Shown piece by piece: positions 43,783 through 53,661 of a DNA stretch of 64,000 bases. The position numbers were made by a program, and so were the translations under genes. The stretch is from contig NZ_PJJN01000037.1 of NCBI RefSeq assembly GCF_002929825.1, positions 124,001 to 188,000 of the forward strand, in the 5' to 3' direction. Under the pieces are notes generated by a model, which was not told where the DNA came from, did no database searches, and saw only the letters and a program-made list of their open reading frames with translations. Position 1 is the first letter of the stretch. Every line of letters begins with the position of its first letter. Source of the stretch: Cryobacterium sp. Y29 (lineage in GTDB: Bacteria; Actinomycetota; Actinomycetes; Actinomycetales; Microbacteriaceae).

Positions 43783-44511
43783 TTAACTGAGCACCGGGCG
43801 ATTGCCGGTGATTGCCGTGCCAATTCTTAGGTGTGTCGCCCCTTCGAGCACGGCAGCCGCGTAGTCCTGGCTCATGCCCATGGACAGCGCGGTGGCCGTG
43901 GGCACCTGCTGACGAATCTGTTCGCTGAGTTCGCGAACGTAGGCGAAAGCACGGCGCGGCTCCTGCCCCAAGGGAGCGACGGCCATGAGCCCGAGCAGAC
44001 GCACGCCGGGAACGATGAGAGCGCTGTCGACCAGGGCCGACAGATGTGCGGGATCCACGCCTCCGCGCGCCGCGTCATCCGTTAAATTCACCTGGATGAA
44101 GCAGTCGATCGTTGATTCTTCTGAGGCCAGTGCGGTCACGAGAGACTCCCGATCAACCGAGTGGATAACGTTGGCATAGGCCCGCACCTGGCGCGCCTTC
44201 TTGCCCTGCACCTGCCCGACAAAATGCCAGACGAGGTCGAGATCGGCCAGCGACGCGGCCTTGGACTGCGCCTCCTGGTGCCGGTTCTCACCCATGTTGC
44301 GCACACCGAGGGCGTAGAGCTCTTCGATCAGTGAAATGGGGTGAAACTTGGTCACGACGATCGTGGTGATGTCGGCCGGATCGCGGCCCGCTGTTCGGAC
44401 CGCATCAGCGACACCGACGCGCACGGTTTCCAGACGGGTTGCCAATTCGCTCGGTGCCGACGTGTTAGCTGCCGGTTCGGAGGATACCCCGTTAGGAAAT
44501 TCCAGGCTCAT
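43783..44511 (-). CDS. YggS/PLPBP family pyridoxal phosphate homeostasis protein
   Basis: The product is 242 residues with the alanine-racemase-like barrel: IVVTKFHP (the Lys binds PLP), GENRHQEAQSKA, WHFVGQVQGKKARQV, LLGLMAVAPLG and SMGMSQDYAAAVLEGATHLRIGTAITG. The protein carries and buffers PLP and has no known enzymatic activity. It lies between ftsZ and sepF, its usual Gram-positive location. The ATG at 44511 is preferred to a longer in-frame start inside the 13-bp tandem repeat. Confidence 0.92.
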   Translation of the reverse strand: MSLEFPNGVSSEPAANTSAPSELATRLETVRVGVADAVRTAGRDPADITTIVVTKFHPISLIEELYALGVRNMGENRHQEAQSKAASLADLDLVWHFVGQVQGKKARQVRAYANVIHSVDRESLVTALASEESTIDCFIQVNLTDDAARGGVDPAHLSALVDSALIVPGVRLLGLMAVAPLGQEPRRAFAYVRELSEQIRQQVPTATALSMGMSQDYAAAVLEGATHLRIGTAITGNRPVLS

Positions 44512-44527
44512 AGTGCTCTGTCCGTTG

Positions 44528-44560
44528 CGTGTGGCCGATTCGTGTGGCCGATTCGTGTGG
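44528..44560. repeat. short tandem repeat, 2.5 copies of a 13-mer
   Basis: The unit CGTGTGGCCGATT occurs at 44528-44540 and 44541-44553, with CGTGTGG at 44554-44560. It lies in the leader of yggS, 17 bases upstream of its ATG. Copy number could vary between strains by slippage. Confidence 0.75.
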
Positions 44561-44572
44561 TGATCAGGGTAC

Positions 44573-44608
44573 ATCCCGAAGCCGATGCGACCTGATCGGC
44601 TCCGGGAT
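44573..44608 (-). other. strong hairpin downstream of ftsZ
   Basis: ATCCCGAAGCCGAT (44573-44586) pairs with ATCGGCTCCGGGAT (44595-44608) over 14 positions, interrupted only at one position. The loop is 8 bases. It starts 14 bases after the ftsZ stop, without a T-run. It may be a partial terminator or a stabiliser that sets ftsZ expression apart from yggS-sepF. Confidence 0.6.
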
Positions 44609-44622
44609 TGCCTGTCATCGAC

Positions 44623-45834
44623 CTATTTGAGGAAGTCGGGTATATCCAGGTCGTCGGCCTCTTCTTCAAAGGCCGGGTCGGCAACGGTCACGCCGTTACC
44701 AGCGTCAGAGCCGCCCCAGACGGAGGCCGCGAGCTCGCCATCACTGTAGCTGCCGGAGTCGGCTGCCGGGACTTTCGTGGCGCTGCCAGCGGATGCTGCC
44801 GCACCGATCGTTGCTGACCCGGCACCGGCCGCAATTCCAGCGGCCACCAGGTCGGCACGCCGAACCTCGACCGCTTTGGCGCCGGGCTCGCCACCGTCGA
44901 AGCCGGCAGCAATGACGGTGACCCGCACCTCGTCGCCCAGGGTGTCATCGATGACGGCACCGAAGATGATGTTGGCTTCGGGGTGCACGGCTTCTTGCAC
45001 GAGGCGGGCCGCATCGTTGATCTCGAAGATTCCCAGGTTGGATCCGCCCTGGATCGACAGGAGTACGCCGTGAGCGCCGTCGATCGAGGCTTCGAGCAGG
45101 GGCGACGCGACGGCGAGTTCGGCCGCCTTGATCGCACGGTCGGCTCCGCGAGCCGAGCCGATGCCCATGAGGGCCGAGCCGGCACCCTGCATGACCGACT
45201 TGACGTCGGCGAAGTCGAGGTTGATCAGCCCGGGGGTGGTGATCAGGTCGGTGATTCCCTGCACGCCAGCCAGGAGCACCTGGTCAGCGGTCGCGAAGGC
45301 CTCGAGCATGCTGATGCCGCGGTCGCTGATTTCGAGCAGGCGATCGTTGGGCACGACGATGAGGGTGTCGACCTCGTTCTTGAGCGAGGCAACACCGGTC
45401 TCGGCCTGGGCCTGGCGGCGCTTGCCCTCGAAGCCGAACGGCTTGGTGACGACACCGATGGTGAGGGCGCCGATGGACTTGGCGATACGAGCCACGACGG
45501 GGGCACCACCGGTTCCGGTGCCGCCACCCTCTCCAGCGGTGACGAAGACCATGTCGGCCCCGGCGAGGGCTTCCTCGATCTCCTCGGCGTGATCCTCGGC
45601 GGCGCGGCGACCCACCTCAGGGTCAGCGCCGGCACCGAGCCCGCGGGTGAGATCGCGACCGACGTCGAGCTTGACGTCGGCATCGCTCATGAGCAGAGCC
45701 TGGGCATCCGTATTGATGGCGATGAACTCGACACCGCGGAGGCCCAATTCGATCATGCGGTTGACGGCGTTGACACCGCCACCGCCGATACCGACAACCT
45801 TGATGACGGCTAGATAATTTTGATTGTTTGACAC
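44623..45834 (-). CDS. ftsZ: cell division protein FtsZ
   Basis: The product is 403 residues. The GTPase domain has [15 protein letters not shown] and the tubulin signature GGGTGTGG at 103-110, then the T7 loop region. A Gly/Ala-rich linker of about 70 residues leads to the C-terminal tail [12 protein letters not shown], which binds SepF and FtsW. FtsZ forms the division ring. The GTG at 45834 has GGAGG 9 bases upstream. The 150-base gap to ftsQ is AT-richer than its surroundings and probably holds an ftsZ promoter, as in other actinobacteria. Confidence 0.97.
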   Translation of the reverse strand: MSNNQNYLAVIKVVGIGGGGVNAVNRMIELGLRGVEFIAINTDAQALLMSDADVKLDVGRDLTRGLGAGADPEVGRRAAEDHAEEIEEALAGADMVFVTAGEGGGTGTGGAPVVARIAKSIGALTIGVVTKPFGFEGKRRQAQAETGVASLKNEVDTLIVVPNDRLLEISDRGISMLEAFATADQVLLAGVQGITDLITTPGLINLDFADVKSVMQGAGSALMGIGSARGADRAIKAAELAVASPLLEASIDGAHGVLLSIQGGSNLGIFEINDAARLVQEAVHPEANIIFGAVIDDTLGDEVRVTVIAAGFDGGEPGAKAVEVRRADLVAAGIAAGAGSATIGAAASAGSATKVPAADSGSYSDGELAASVWGGSDAGNGVTVADPAFEEEADDLDIPDFLK

Positions 45835-45984
45835 GTCCGGCCTCCGGGTGGAACCCTAAACCTCTAGTCGAAGTTTAAAGTTATGCTGAGTATGCAATTC
45901 CTGTTTACGAAAGTATGCGCGCGCGACGCGTCACTGGGGAGGCTCGCCCGCGTGTCGCGAAGAACGGGCAGAATCCGTTGCGAT

Positions 45985-47154
45985 CTAGCGCAACACCGCA
46001 CTGTCGGGCGACGACACGTCGTACTCATTGGCCGTGCCGGCGGGGTGGCCGATCAGCAGGGCGGCGAGCACGATGGCTTTATACTCGGATTTTTCCGGGC
46101 TGCCCCAGACCACCCGCTCACCACCGAGAAGGCTCAAGGTGACATCGTCGGTGCTCACGGCAGTCACCGCGTCCAACTGGGTACGGATGCTTTCGGGCAG
46201 GGCTGCGAGAACCGCGGCGGCGGCCTTGAATCCGGCGCTGGTGATTCCGTCCGGCGCGTCAATGAGCGGGTAGCCTGCCGTGCGCTCCGGCGTCGTGTCA
46301 ATGACCACCCCGGCGGCGTCGACCAGGTCGAATCCGGTCGGACCGGCGAGCACACCCACCGGTACCCGTTCGACGATGCGCACCACGAGGGTGCCCGGCG
46401 GGCGACTCTCGGTGACGTAGCTCTGAATCAAGGCGAACTGTGACAACTCACGCTTGATCAGGTTGCTGTCGATCAGGGGCAGCGGGGTTCCGATCTCCTC
46501 GGAAAGCGCTGCCGACACCTCCCCTGCCGGAATGCGGCTCGTCCCGACGACCTCTATCGTGCGCAGAGCCATCAGGGGTGAGTAGGCGGCACCGATGATG
46601 AGCGTGAAGGCAAGAAGAACCGAACCGACACCGAGAATCCACGCAGTGCGTCGACGACGCGTGCGCCCGGTGAACCGCCGCACTTCGGCCCGTTCGAACC
46701 GTTTGCGGGCGCGCTGGGCCGCCCGCAGCAACGACCGGGCCGCGCGGGCACCCGCAGTATCGCCGGAGGGCTCCTGGACCCCCTCTGCCTTGACCGAAGC
46801 CGCCGGCGCAGTCGGCGTCCGAACCGACACGGGCGCGGCTGTGCTCAGCGAAGCGGATGCCCGTCCCCCGGCGAGAACGATCGGTTCCGTCGTCGTGTCG
46901 GACGCAGTGAACGGTTTTGGTGCGCTCTTGTGTGCAGCGCCACTCGCGGCGCGCGCACCCTTGTGCGCTGTCGACGAGGGAGGTTGCTTCCTGGGCACCC
47001 GTGACGGCGCTGAAGCCACGTGAGTGTCTGCGGGCGGCGTGGGCGTTGGTTTCGCCCGGGGCGAGTCCGCACGCCGCTTCGAGGCAGGAGCGGTCGGGCG
47101 AGCCGACTCGGGAGTCTGCTCGCCCGCCCGATCGAAGCTGGCCGGTCGCCTCAC
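45985..47154 (-). CDS. ftsQ: cell division protein FtsQ (DivIB)
   Basis: The product is 389 residues. A long cytoplasmic N-terminus of about 168 residues, rich in Pro, Ala, Arg and Thr, ends in RRFTGRTRRRR. One membrane helix (about 169-191) is followed by a POTRA domain (LRTIEVVGTSRIPAGEVSAALS) and the FtsQ domain. FtsQ links the FtsL/B complex to the septal synthases. The GTG start lies 7 bases after murC. The cytoplasmic part is much longer than the usual 20-100 residues. Confidence 0.92.
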   Translation of the reverse strand: MRRPASFDRAGEQTPESARPTAPASKRRADSPRAKPTPTPPADTHVASAPSRVPRKQPPSSTAHKGARAASGAAHKSAPKPFTASDTTTEPIVLAGGRASASLSTAAPVSVRTPTAPAASVKAEGVQEPSGDTAGARAARSLLRAAQRARKRFERAEVRRFTGRTRRRRTAWILGVGSVLLAFTLIIGAAYSPLMALRTIEVVGTSRIPAGEVSAALSEEIGTPLPLIDSNLIKRELSQFALIQSYVTESRPPGTLVVRIVERVPVGVLAGPTGFDLVDAAGVVIDTTPERTAGYPLIDAPDGITSAGFKAAAAVLAALPESIRTQLDAVTAVSTDDVTLSLLGGERVVWGSPEKSEYKAIVLAALLIGHPAGTANEYDVSSPDSAVLR

Positions 47155-47161
47155 CGCCGCC

Positions 47162-48583
47162 TCATCCGCGTACTTTTTCGAGCGCGGCGAGCAGCTGGGG
47201 CACGATGCGGTTGACGTCTCCGCAGCCGAGGGTCACGACGAAGTCACCGTCGCGGGCGATACCGGCGAGGTAGTCGGCAGCATCCTGCCAGTCGGGCACG
47301 TACGCGACGTGCGACGGGTCGCGGAACCGGTCAGAGACGAGCGCGCCGGTGACACCGGGTTCTGGATCTTCGCGGGCGCCGTAGACGCCAAGCACGATGG
47401 TCTGGTCGGCGAAGGTCTCGAGGGTCTCGGCGAATTCCTGCGCGAACAAGCGGGTGCGGCTGTACAGGTGCGGCTGGTGCACCGCGATGATGCGGCCTTC
47501 ACCGACCACCGTACGGGCCGCGGCGAGAGCGGCGGCGACCTCGGTCGGGTGGTGGGCATAGTCGTCGTAGACGCTGACGCCGCCGACCGTGCCGTGCAGT
47601 TCGAACCGGCGCTGGGTGCCGCCGAAGCCGGCGATCGCGTCGAGGCTGGCGGCGGGGTCGAAACCGAGGCCGACCAGCACGGCGAAGGCGCCGGCGGCAT
47701 TGATGGCGTTGTGTTTGCCCGGGATGCGCAGGGTGGCGCTGTAATCCGCTCCCTCCCAGGCGACACTGAAACTAACCGGCCCGACAGTAGTAATGGAATG
47801 CACGCGCACTGTGGAATCGCGGTGCTCGCCGAACGTGACGACACGAGCGGCGGCATCCGCTTTATTCAGGCCGGCCGTGACCGCCGCGGTGACCCTCACC
47901 GCACCGACGTCATCGGAGGAGATGACGACCAGTTCGCTGGCAGCGCGGCTGAATTCGACGAAGGCGGCCTCAAAAGCTTCGAGCGAGCCGTAGTGGTCGA
48001 GGTGGTCTGGGTCGACGTTCGTAATCAGGGCGACCGCCGTGTGGTAAAGCAGAAAAGAACCGTCGGATTCGTCGGCTTCGACCACGAACAGGTCATCGGC
48101 GCCGCTCGCGGAGCTCACCCCGAGCGATTCGATCACGCCCCCGTTGACGAAGCTGGGGTCCTGGCCGAGGCCGAGCAGGCCGGTGACGATCATGCCGGTG
48201 GAGGTGGTCTTGCCGTGTGCGCCGGCGACCGATACCAGGCGGTGCTGGCGGATGAGCCAGGCCAGGGCCTGGGCGCGGTGCAGCACCGGCAGGCCGCGTT
48301 CATTTGCGAGCACGTATTCGGGGTTGTCTTGCCAGAGGGCGCCGGTGACGACGAGGGAATCGGCGGTTCCGACGTTGGCGGCATCATGCCCGATGTACAC
48401 GGTTGCACCGAGTTCACGCAGGGCCTGCATGTTCGATGAATCCTTCGCGTCCGACCCGGTGACCGTATAGCCCCGATCCAGAAACAGCCGAGCGATGCCA
48501 CTCATGCCGGATCCACCGATGCCCACAAAGTGCACACTTCCGAGCGTGTCGGGAATAGTCAGGTTGAGGTCTGGTTTGATCAC
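47162..48583 (-). CDS. murC: UDP-N-acetylmuramate--L-alanine ligase
   Basis: The product is 473 residues. The N-terminal Rossmann motif is [14 protein letters not shown], the ATP loop GAHGKTST is at 121-128, and [14 protein letters not shown] is the MurC signature. It adds the first amino acid of the peptidoglycan stem peptide. It follows murG by 74 bases; that gap holds a small hairpin (48628-48649) and a T-run (48611-48617, A on plus), so some attenuation before murC is possible. Confidence 0.96.
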   Translation of the reverse strand: MIKPDLNLTIPDTLGSVHFVGIGGSGMSGIARLFLDRGYTVTGSDAKDSSNMQALRELGATVYIGHDAANVGTADSLVVTGALWQDNPEYVLANERGLPVLHRAQALAWLIRQHRLVSVAGAHGKTTSTGMIVTGLLGLGQDPSFVNGGVIESLGVSSASGADDLFVVEADESDGSFLLYHTAVALITNVDPDHLDHYGSLEAFEAAFVEFSRAASELVVISSDDVGAVRVTAAVTAGLNKADAAARVVTFGEHRDSTVRVHSITTVGPVSFSVAWEGADYSATLRIPGKHNAINAAGAFAVLVGLGFDPAASLDAIAGFGGTQRRFELHGTVGGVSVYDDYAHHPTEVAAALAAARTVVGEGRIIAVHQPHLYSRTRLFAQEFAETLETFADQTIVLGVYGAREDPEPGVTGALVSDRFRDPSHVAYVPDWQDAADYLAGIARDGDFVVTLGCGDVNRIVPQLLAALEKVRG

Positions 48584-48610
48584 CGTGGTGCGCTCTTCTC
48601 GATTGAAGCT

Positions 48611-48649
48611 AAAAAAACAGTTTGTGCGGGCACTACGTTACGCGTGCCC
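48611..48649 (-). terminator. weak attenuator candidate between murG and murC
   Basis: GGGCAC (48628-48633) pairs with GTGCCC (48644-48649) around 10 bases. On the minus strand the stem is followed, after 10 bases, by a run of seven T. The stem is short and the T-run distant, so it would at most be partial. Confidence 0.25.
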
Positions 48650-48657
48650 ACCGACGT

Positions 48658-49731
48658 TCAGGTCGTGAGCGCTTCGTGAATCAGGTCGAGCATCTGGATC
48701 GTTCCGTCGAGCGCGCCCACGGATGCCGCCCCGCGCGCCATCGCCGCCAGCCGCGCCCGGTCGCCCAACAGGGTCACCAGCTCAGCCTGAACAAAAGCCG
48801 GCACGAAGTCCTTATCATCGATCACAATGCCCCCACCGGCCGCCAGCACCGGCTCAGCGTTGAACCGCTGTTCGCCATTGCCAACTGGGTAAGGCACGTA
48901 CACGGCCGGGATCCCGAGCGCACACAATTCGCTCACGGTGGCAGCTCCCGCCCGGGTTACCGCGAAATCAGCCGCCGCAAGGGCGAGATCCATGCGGTCG
49001 CAGTACCCGACCAAGTGGTAGTTCGGCAGCTGTGGGTCGGTGACCTCGGCCTTCGACCCGGTAATGTGCAGTACTTGCCAGCCCGCTGCGACGAGGTCCC
49101 GCGCCGCAGCGACCATGGTGGCGTTGAGCTTGCGGGCACCGAGTGACCCGCCGGTGACGAGCAGCACGGGGCGTTCTTGTACGAGACCGAAGAACGCAAG
49201 AGCGTCGGGGCGGGCCTTCGTCCGGTCGAGTCGTTCAATCTCCGGTCTCAGCGGCATGCCCACGAACCGGGCATGCCGAATCGGGGTGCCGGCGAACGCG
49301 ACGCCGACGTGCCGGGTCAGGCGCGCCCCCAGCTTGTTGGCCAGTCCCGGCCTGGCGTTGGCCTCGTGAATAACGATCGGCACGCCGGCACGCCGGGCAG
49401 CGAGGTATGCCGGTGTCGAAACGTAACCCCCGAAGCCGACAACCACGTCGACCCGGCGCGAACGGATCACGTCGGTCACCGTTCGCACGGCCGCGTTGAA
49501 TCGCGGCAGGAAACGCATGGCGGCCCGATTCGGGCGGCGTGGAAACGGCACCCGGGGAACGACGATGAGTTCGTAGCCGCGGGCCGGAACCAGGCGGGAT
49601 TCGAGGCCTTCAGCGGTGCCGAGGACCAGCACCGTGGCATCCGCTTCACTGGCGCGGATGCGGTCGGCGACGGCGAGTAGGGGGTTGACGTGGCCGGCGG
49701 TTCCGCCGCCCGCCAGAAGGTACGTGGTCAT
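48658..49731 (-). CDS. murG: UDP-N-acetylglucosamine--lipid I transferase MurG
   Basis: The product is 357 residues. The N-terminal glycosyltransferase loop GGGTAGHVNP is at 8-17, and the second domain has LVTGGSLGARKLN and TRAGAATVSELCALGIPAVYVPYP. It converts lipid I to lipid II on the inner face of the membrane. The ATG at 49731 overlaps the end of ftsW by 4 bases. Confidence 0.96.
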   Translation of the reverse strand: MTTYLLAGGGTAGHVNPLLAVADRIRASEADATVLVLGTAEGLESRLVPARGYELIVVPRVPFPRRPNRAAMRFLPRFNAAVRTVTDVIRSRRVDVVVGFGGYVSTPAYLAARRAGVPIVIHEANARPGLANKLGARLTRHVGVAFAGTPIRHARFVGMPLRPEIERLDRTKARPDALAFFGLVQERPVLLVTGGSLGARKLNATMVAAARDLVAAGWQVLHITGSKAEVTDPQLPNYHLVGYCDRMDLALAAADFAVTRAGAATVSELCALGIPAVYVPYPVGNGEQRFNAEPVLAAGGGIVIDDKDFVPAFVQAELVTLLGDRARLAAMARGAASVGALDGTIQMLDLIHEALTT

Positions 49732-51059
49732 GCCCGGTAAGCCTCGTTGGAGTCGATGTCGTGGAAATCGTTCTGTGCTTCGCTCGAGCGGTCGCCACGC
49801 GCGAAAGAGAGCACGATGCCGATCGCCACGAGGGTCGTGAGCAGGGCTGTGCCACCGGCCGAGATGAGCGGCAGCGGTACGCCCAACACGGGGAATACTC
49901 CCAGCACCACGCCGATATTGACGAAGGCCTGGCCGATAATCCAGACCATGGCGGCGGCGGTGGAGACCTTGGCCTGCACGGTCCTGACCGAACGCATGAT
50001 GCGGAGGAAGGCGAAGGCCAACAGAATGAACATGCCCAGCACGACGATGCAGCCGATCAGGCCGAGCTCCTCGCCGATGATGGCGAAGATATAGTCGTTG
50101 TCGGCCGCCGGCAGCCACGACCATTTGGCCTTGGAGTTGCCGAGGCCCACGCCGAGGATTCCACCGTTGGCCAGCGCCCAGGTGCCGTGCAGAGGCTGCC
50201 AGCAGCTGCTGGAGATCTCCCCGATCAGCTGCGTACAGCTCTCGTTGAGAAAGCTCGTGATGCGGGTCATGCGGTTGGGGCTCACAATGGCCAACACGAT
50301 AGCGCCACCGACACCGATCAAAAGCGGCACGGCGAGCAGCCGCAGTTTGACGCCAGCGAAGAACAGTGCACCGAAAAGTATGCCGGCCATGATCATGGCC
50401 GTTCCGAGGTCACCGCCCATCATGACGAGCAACACCGCCCCGCCACCGACCCCGAACACGGGAATGAACACGTGCTTCCAGTCGTCGAGCTGGTGTTGTT
50501 TTTTCGACAGGATCATGCCGAGCCAGATGACCAGTGCCACCTTGATGCCCTCGGATGGCTGGAACTGGATGCCGAAGATGTTCAGCCAGTTGGTGTTGCC
50601 TCCGGTGCCGCGGCCGAGTCCGGTGGCCACCACCAGAAATTGAAAGAAACAGGTGATCAACAGCGACGGCCAGGCCACGCGCCGCCAGAACGCGAGCGGC
50701 AGCCGGCTGACGACGAGCATGAGTGGAATGCCGATCAGTGCGAACATCCCCTGACGGAGCAGCCCGCCGAAGAAACCCATGTCAGCCAGAAAGGAGTCGA
50801 CCGACGACGACGACAGCACCATGATGAGGCCGAAGATGACCAGAAACAGGGTGGTGCCCAGCAGTAGAAAGTAGTTGCCACCCTCAGCTTTGAACACCCG
50901 ACCGAGGTTGATGCGAACCTGGGGTCCGCCCGGCGTTTCCGGCTTTGTCGGCTGGGCGGATGCCAGCGTCGGGCGCCCGAAAGCTGGCACTGTACGGGTG
51001 GTGGGGCGTGACGTGGTGCGGGATGCGGGGTTGCGCGGCACCTGTACCATCCGCGTCAC
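49728..51059 (-). CDS. ftsW: SEDS family septal peptidoglycan glycosyltransferase FtsW
   Basis: The product is 443 residues. A polar N-terminus of about 60 residues is followed by about ten membrane helices. SEDS signatures include GTGGNTNWLNIFGIQFQPSE and NIGVVLGVFPVLGVPLPLISAGGT. FtsW polymerises lipid II with FtsI at the septum. The GTG at 51059 overlaps the murD TGA (GTGA), a coupling typical of the cluster; an ATG three codons later is the alternative. Confidence 0.94.
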   Translation of the reverse strand: MTRMVQVPRNPASRTTSRPTTRTVPAFGRPTLASAQPTKPETPGGPQVRINLGRVFKAEGGNYFLLLGTTLFLVIFGLIMVLSSSSVDSFLADMGFFGGLLRQGMFALIGIPLMLVVSRLPLAFWRRVAWPSLLITCFFQFLVVATGLGRGTGGNTNWLNIFGIQFQPSEGIKVALVIWLGMILSKKQHQLDDWKHVFIPVFGVGGGAVLLVMMGGDLGTAMIMAGILFGALFFAGVKLRLLAVPLLIGVGGAIVLAIVSPNRMTRITSFLNESCTQLIGEISSSCWQPLHGTWALANGGILGVGLGNSKAKWSWLPAADNDYIFAIIGEELGLIGCIVVLGMFILLAFAFLRIMRSVRTVQAKVSTAAAMVWIIGQAFVNIGVVLGVFPVLGVPLPLISAGGTALLTTLVAIGIVLSFARGDRSSEAQNDFHDIDSNEAYRA

Positions 51060-52570
51060 CTGCCTAGAAGATCGTGTACTGCCTGATTGAAAAGCCGGCC
51101 GCGTTCGACATAACTCTCGAACTGGTCCATCGACGCGGCAGCCGGTGCAAGCAGCACCGTATCCCCGGCCCTGGCGATTCCGGCAGCGAGCCGCACTGCC
51201 ACCGTCATCACCTGTTCGCTCCCGTTCGATACAGTGTCGTCCGGGTCGATCTCGAACACGGTCAGGTCGGGGGCGTGTCGCGCGAATGCCTGGCGTAATG
51301 CCAGGCGATCGACGCCGATGATGATCGCGCCGCGCAGGCGCCCCACGTGCTTGTGCACGAGCTGATCGATGTCGATCCCCTTGAGCAGCCCGCCGACGAG
51401 CCAGACGACCGACTCATAGGCGGCCAGGGAGGCATCGGCGGCATGCGGATTAGTCGCCTTGGAATCGTCGACCCATTCCACGCCGTCCCCGATGGCCACG
51501 GTCTCGATGCGGTGCGCGTCGAGATGGAAGGTCTCCAGTGCCGTGTGGATGGTGGCCGGCAGCACGCCGTACGACCGGGCCAGCGCGCTCGCGGCGAGCA
51601 CGTCCATGATCACGTGCGGGGCGCCGAGGCCGGCCGCGACGAGGTCGGGAACAGTGGTCAGTTCGAGGGCGCGTTCGAACCGGTCCGGAAGGAAGGCCCG
51701 GTCGCAGACGATGCCGTCGACGATGCCCAATTCGCTCGGCCCTGGCACGCCCAGGCCGAAACCGATCGCCCGGGCACCGTCTTGCACATCGGCTTCCTGA
51801 ACCATTTCCCGGGTGGCGACATCTGCTGTGTTGTAAACGCAGGCAACCGCGGTGTTCAGGTATACCTTGGCTTTTGCCGCACGGTATGCGGCGGCCGAAC
51901 CATGCCAGTCCAGGTGGTCGTCAGCGACATTGAGGCAGAGGCTTGCCCAAGGTGCCAGGGCACCCGGACCGCTCTGCGGCAGGTGGTGCAGCTGGTAGCT
52001 CGACAGTTCAACGACGAGCACATCCCAGCCGGCGGGATCACGAATGGCATCGAGCACGGGCACACCGATGTTGCCGCAGGGGGCGACGCGGCTGCCGTGG
52101 GCGGCGAGCATGGTGGCGGTGAGCTGCACGGTGGTGGTCTTGCCGTTGGTGCCGGTGACGAGTATCCACTCGGCGGGGACGCCGACCTTGTCGCGCAGCC
52201 GCCAGGCGAGTTCGATGTCACCCCAGACGGGAACCTGGTTCTCCGCCGCCCAGGTGAGCAGCGGGTGATCGGGATGGAAGCCGGGCGACACGATGATCAC
52301 GTCCGGCCTCTGTGCTACCAGTTCTGCAGGCACCTCCCGCAGGTCAGCCTGCACGAACGGCACTCCAAGCACCGTGAGCAGGTCGAATCGTTCGTCGGGC
52401 CCGGTTGACGCCAGCACGAGCACGTCCGCGCCGAGTTCAGCGAGGGTGTCAGCGGCGGCGAAACCGGTCACGCCGAGTCCGAGCACGGCCACGCGCAGCC
52501 CGTTCCAGTCAGCGTGCCAACTGGTGAGTTTGTCGAGTCGGTTGTTTATAAACATATTGGCATCACCCAT
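51056..52570 (-). CDS. murD: UDP-N-acetylmuramoyl-L-alanine--D-glutamate ligase
   Basis: The product is 504 residues. The N-terminal domain has VAVLGLGVTGFAAADTLAE, the ATP loop GTNGKTT is at 140-146, and later motifs include LNVADDHLDWHGS and VEWVDDSKATNPHA. It adds the second residue (Glu) of the stem peptide. The ATG at 52570 is fused to the mraY stop as TAATG, which decides the start; another ATG five codons later is possible. In-frame upstream sequence overlaps mraY and is rejected. Confidence 0.95.
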   Translation of the reverse strand: MGDANMFINNRLDKLTSWHADWNGLRVAVLGLGVTGFAAADTLAELGADVLVLASTGPDERFDLLTVLGVPFVQADLREVPAELVAQRPDVIIVSPGFHPDHPLLTWAAENQVPVWGDIELAWRLRDKVGVPAEWILVTGTNGKTTTVQLTATMLAAHGSRVAPCGNIGVPVLDAIRDPAGWDVLVVELSSYQLHHLPQSGPGALAPWASLCLNVADDHLDWHGSAAAYRAAKAKVYLNTAVACVYNTADVATREMVQEADVQDGARAIGFGLGVPGPSELGIVDGIVCDRAFLPDRFERALELTTVPDLVAAGLGAPHVIMDVLAASALARSYGVLPATIHTALETFHLDAHRIETVAIGDGVEWVDDSKATNPHAADASLAAYESVVWLVGGLLKGIDIDQLVHKHVGRLRGAIIIGVDRLALRQAFARHAPDLTVFEIDPDDTVSNGSEQVMTVAVRLAAGIARAGDTVLLAPAAASMDQFESYVERGRLFNQAVHDLLGR

Positions 52571-53661
52571 TAGCGCGACAGCCACTCGAGGTAGAACGAG
52601 CCGACACCGGCCGCGACGAGCAGGCCACCGATGATCCAGAACCGCACGACGACCGTGACTTCGGCCCAACCCTTGAGCTCGAAGTGGTGATGGATCGGAC
52701 TCATCAGGAAGATGCGTTTACCGTGGGTGATTTTGAAGTACGCACGCTGCACGATCACCGATCCGGCTTCCATCACGAACAGGCCGCCGATGAGAACGAG
52801 GAGCAATTCGGTGCGGCTGAGAATCGCAAGGGCAGCCAGCGCCCCTCCGAGGGCGAGTGAACCGGTATCGCCCAGAAAGATTTTGGCCGGCGAGGTATTC
52901 CACCAGAGAAAACCGATCAGGCCACCGACGATAGTCGCCGCGACGATGGCCAGGTCAAAGGAATCGGGACCGAGGTAGCACTTGTATTGGTCGGCGGCAT
53001 CCGATCCCCCGAAGCAGCTCTGGTTGGACTGCCAGAAGCCGATCACCACAAAAGACCCAATGGCAAAAGTGGATGCCCCCGTAGCGAGGCCATCGAGGCC
53101 GTCAGCGACGTTGACGCCGTTCGAGGTCGCGGCCACGATCAAGCAGATCCAGAGCAGGAACACGGCGATGCCGAAGAACGTGCCCAGTTTCATGAAGTCG
53201 AGGGGTAGGTCACGAATGAATGAAATGCTCGTCGAAGCGGGTGTCTGGCCGTTGCGGTCGACGAATTGCAACGACAGAACACCGAAAGCCCCAGCGACGA
53301 TGACCTGCCCGAGAACCTTGGACCAGCCACCGAGCCCCAGGCTGCGCTGGTGGCGGGTCTTCAAAAAGTCGTCGAGAAAACCAACGAGCCCGAGGCCTAC
53401 CATCATAAACAAGACGAGCAACGGTGACGGGGTGAACGGTCGTTGCTCGATCAGCATGGCCGCGAAATAGCTGATCAGCACGCCCAGAATGATGATGATT
53501 CCACCCATGGTGGCGGTACCGCGCTTGGCGTGGTGACTCTTGGGGCCGTCGTCCCGAATGAACTGGCCCCAGCCGAGCTTCTTGAACAATCGAATGAACA
53601 GCGGCGTCAGAAACAGGGTGAACGCAAGGGAAAACGCTCCGGACAGCAGAAGAACTCTCAC
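52570..53661 (-). CDS. mraY: phospho-N-acetylmuramoyl-pentapeptide transferase MraY
   Basis: The product is 363 residues with ten membrane helices. Signatures are [20 protein letters not shown] near the N-terminus, the catalytic Asp pair in [22 protein letters not shown], and the [10 protein letters not shown] loop near the C-terminus. It transfers the UDP-MurNAc-pentapeptide to undecaprenyl phosphate to form lipid I. The start overlaps murF by 4 bases. Confidence 0.96.
   Translation of the reverse strand: MRVLLLSGAFSLAFTLFLTPLFIRLFKKLGWGQFIRDDGPKSHHAKRGTATMGGIIIILGVLISYFAAMLIEQRPFTPSPLLVLFMMVGLGLVGFLDDFLKTRHQRSLGLGGWSKVLGQVIVAGAFGVLSLQFVDRNGQTPASTSISFIRDLPLDFMKLGTFFGIAVFLLWICLIVAATSNGVNVADGLDGLATGASTFAIGSFVVIGFWQSNQSCFGGSDAADQYKCYLGPDSFDLAIVAATIVGGLIGFLWWNTSPAKIFLGDTGSLALGGALAALAILSRTELLLVLIGGLFVMEAGSVIVQRAYFKITHGKRIFLMSPIHHHFELKGWAEVTVVVRFWIIGGLLVAAGVGSFYLEWLSR

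Noticed and set aside
47024..48439. A 471-codon plus-strand open frame opposite murC and ftsQ
   Set aside because: It spans two well-supported genes on the other strand and crosses their boundary, so it cannot be a real gene of comparable support.
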